Assembly (NCBI GenBank): GCA_035628055.1
Contig: DASPKO010000001.1
Span: 1 to 6,515 of the forward strand
Length of the DNA: 6,515 bases
Direction of reading: 5' to 3'
Source of the DNA: DASPKO01 sp035628055
GTDB lineage: Bacteria > Planctomycetota > Phycisphaerae > Phycisphaerales > UBA1924
Positions 5,440-6,515 of this stretch are shown here, piece by piece. Below the pieces are notes generated by a model that saw only the letters and a list, made by a program, of their open reading frames with translations, did no database searches and was not told the DNA's origin. The stretch's first letter is position 1. Each line of letters opens with the position of its first letter. The translations under genes and the position numbers were made by a program.

Positions 5440-6318
5440 ATGAATCGGAAGCGTGGCTTCACCCTCATCGAGCTGCTGGTGGTCATCGCGATCATCGCGC
5501 TCCTGGTCGCCATCCTGCTGCCGGCGCTCGGCAAGGCCCGCAAGGCGGCCCGCATGGTGGTCTCGCAGAGCAACCTGCGGCAGAACAGCGCCGCCTGCGC
5601 CAGCTACCGCGCGAACAACCGGGAGCGTGTCCCCATCACCATGACCTACCAGCGCGGCTGGGACGGTCCGGACAGCGCCGTGCTGGGCTGGTGCACCTGG
5701 AGCCACGGCGGCAAGAACTGCGACCAGTGGTGGTACGGCGCCTTCGGCGGGGCCTTCGACGTCGAGGCCGCCGACCGGCCCATGAACGATTACATCTACC
5801 CGGACATCGACATCTACGCGCCGCAGATGATCAACAACTCCGGCATCCGCCTCCCGGCGACCGATCCCAGCCGCAAGTCGCTCGAGATGTTCGCCTTCCG
5901 CGACCCCAGCGATGCCAACTCGCACCAGCGGGCCTGGCCCAACCCCAACAACCCCCCGATGTCCAGCTACGACGACGTCGGCACCAGCTATCACTGGAAC
6001 GCCAAGTGGTGGGAGCAGCCGGACATCCAGTCGCTCAACTTCTACCGCCGCTTCCGCTTCGGCATCACCCGCATGAGCATGGCCGACGCCCACGACCCCG
6101 CCCGGTTCGTCTGGCTTCACGACCAGTACGCCGACCTCATCGTGAACAACGACAGCCCGACCTACAAGCTCCGCAACGGGTATGACGACGTCAATAAGTC
6201 GCTCATGACCTTCCTCGACGGGCACGTGGGCTACTACACGGTCTATCCCGGCATGGGGCCGACCTCGTTCTCCAACGCCCTGTACACCTTCATCTTCGAG
6301 GACCTGACACCCCCGTAA
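5440..6318 (+). CDS. type II secretion/type IV pilin-like pseudopilin with planctomycete-style DGH motif
   Basis: A 292-residue protein with a textbook class III prepilin leader: MNRKRG, cleavage expected after Gly6, then FTLIELLVVIAIIALLVA with Glu11 as Glu5 of the mature form. The peptidase PilD would cleave and N-methylate it, and the N-terminal helix (about 7-30) would sit in the membrane or filament core. The extracytoplasmic part (about 40-292) is rich in Trp, Tyr and Asn, has Cys at 54, 85 and 94, and ends with a segment containing FLDGHVGYY (258-266). This matches large planctomycete/PVC families of prepilin-type proteins with a C-terminal H-X9-DG motif, except that the position of the His is Asp250 here. 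No assembly ATPase, platform protein or prepilin peptidase lies nearby, so the machine it belongs to is unknown. A strong Shine-Dalgarno and a terminator suggest high expression. Confidence 0.9.
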   Translation: MNRKRGFTLIELLVVIAIIALLVAILLPALGKARKAARMVVSQSNLRQNSAACASYRANNRERVPITMTYQRGWDGPDSAVLGWCTWSHGGKNCDQWWYGAFGGAFDVEAADRPMNDYIYPDIDIYAPQMINNSGIRLPATDPSRKSLEMFAFRDPSDANSHQRAWPNPNNPPMSSYDDVGTSYHWNAKWWEQPDIQSLNFYRRFRFGITRMSMADAHDPARFVWLHDQYADLIVNNDSPTYKLRNGYDDVNKSLMTFLDGHVGYYTVYPGMGPTSFSNALYTFIFEDLTPP

Positions 6319-6364
6319 CCCTCCGAGAGTCCCGCGGCCCGTCCGCGTCAACGAGCGATCCCAG

Positions 6365-6397
6365 CAGGCCGTCCCACCCGGACGGCCTGTTTTTTTT
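6365..6397 (+). terminator. intrinsic (Rho-independent) terminator after the pseudopilin gene
   Basis: A perfect 10-bp GC-rich stem (6365-6374 with 6380-6389, outermost C-G then A-T) encloses a 5-nt loop and is followed at once by eight T (6390-6397). It lies 46 bp after the pseudopilin stop. Read on the minus strand the hairpin has no T run, so it should not act for the converging lipA transcript. Confidence 0.93.
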
Positions 6398-6443
6398 CCT
6401 GGCGGGCTTGTGGGTTCGTGGTGGGCTGTCCGGGGGACGGGCG

Positions 6444-6515
6444 CTAGCTCGCGACCGCGTGCGGGAGCGCCCCCGCCTGCTCGTCCGCGTGGTAGCTGGA
6501 GCGCACCAGCGGGCC
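6444..6515 (-). CDS. lipA: lipoyl synthase, C-terminal 23 residues, cut by right edge
   Basis: The minus-strand frame from the right edge reads GPLVRSSYHADEQAG and ends ALPHAVAS with a TAG stop (6444-6446). GPLVRSSYHADEQA is the near-invariant C-terminus of lipoyl synthase, a cytoplasmic radical SAM enzyme that inserts two sulfurs into the octanoyl chain on lipoyl-dependent enzymes. In LipA structures a serine of the RSSY motif ligates the auxiliary [4Fe-4S] cluster. Only the tail is present; the radical SAM core lies beyond the window. The gene converges on the pseudopilin terminator. Confidence 0.9.
   Translation of the reverse strand, partial: GPLVRSSYHADEQAGALPHAVAS

Noticed and set aside
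5266..6351. Open frame of 361 codons on the minus strand opposite the pseudopilin
   Set aside because: Val/Gly/Ala-rich mirror frame that crosses an intergenic gap and part of the small membrane protein gene. The opposite strand has a leader peptide, Shine-Dalgarno and terminator.

Overview
The window is GC-rich (roughly 70% by eye) and looks like ordinary chromosomal DNA from a planctomycete-type bacterium, perhaps of the Phycisphaerae. The lineage call is an inference. It rests on a planctomycete-style pseudopilin (prepilin leader plus a C-terminal DGH motif), a membrane-anchored Hanks-type kinase carrying an extra N-terminal helical domain, a Der GTPase with an elongated switch region, and a near absence of Shine-Dalgarno sequences. 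I see no transposase, integrase, tRNA, rRNA, CRISPR array or recognisable defence cassette.

Layout from left to right: (1) the N-terminal 273 codons of der, a ribosome-assembly GTPase, on the minus strand and cut by the left edge. (2) Divergent from it, an MgtC/SapB-family membrane protein on the plus strand, with a run of 12 G inside a conserved membrane motif. (3) Convergent with that, a 458-residue tail-anchored Ser/Thr protein kinase on the minus strand. (4) Divergent from the kinase, a COG1233/PYROXD2-like FAD oxidoreductase on the plus strand. (5) After about 210 bp of non-coding DNA, a small one-pass membrane protein with a proline-rich, acidic tail. (6) Then 88 bp on, a pseudopilin with the only strong Shine-Dalgarno in the window and a strong intrinsic terminator after it. 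(7) At the right edge, converging on that terminator, the last 23 codons of lipA (lipoyl synthase) on the minus strand.

The genes do not form one pathway. der and lipA are housekeeping genes, and MgtC, the kinase and the oxidoreductase are single genes facing alternating directions. The only plausible co-transcribed pair is the small membrane protein plus the pseudopilin, which are on the same strand with one terminator after the second gene. No intergenic gap exceeds 300 bases; the longest (4803-5012) holds small hairpins, a short direct repeat and a possible -10 element.

I did not find a convincing new system. The points most worth checking are the G12 tract in the MgtC gene, the kinase with an MshEN-like N-terminal domain and few activation-loop phosphoacceptors, the recurring TAGNNT -10-like elements (one consistent with a leaderless der transcript), and the proline-rich membrane protein next to the pseudopilin.
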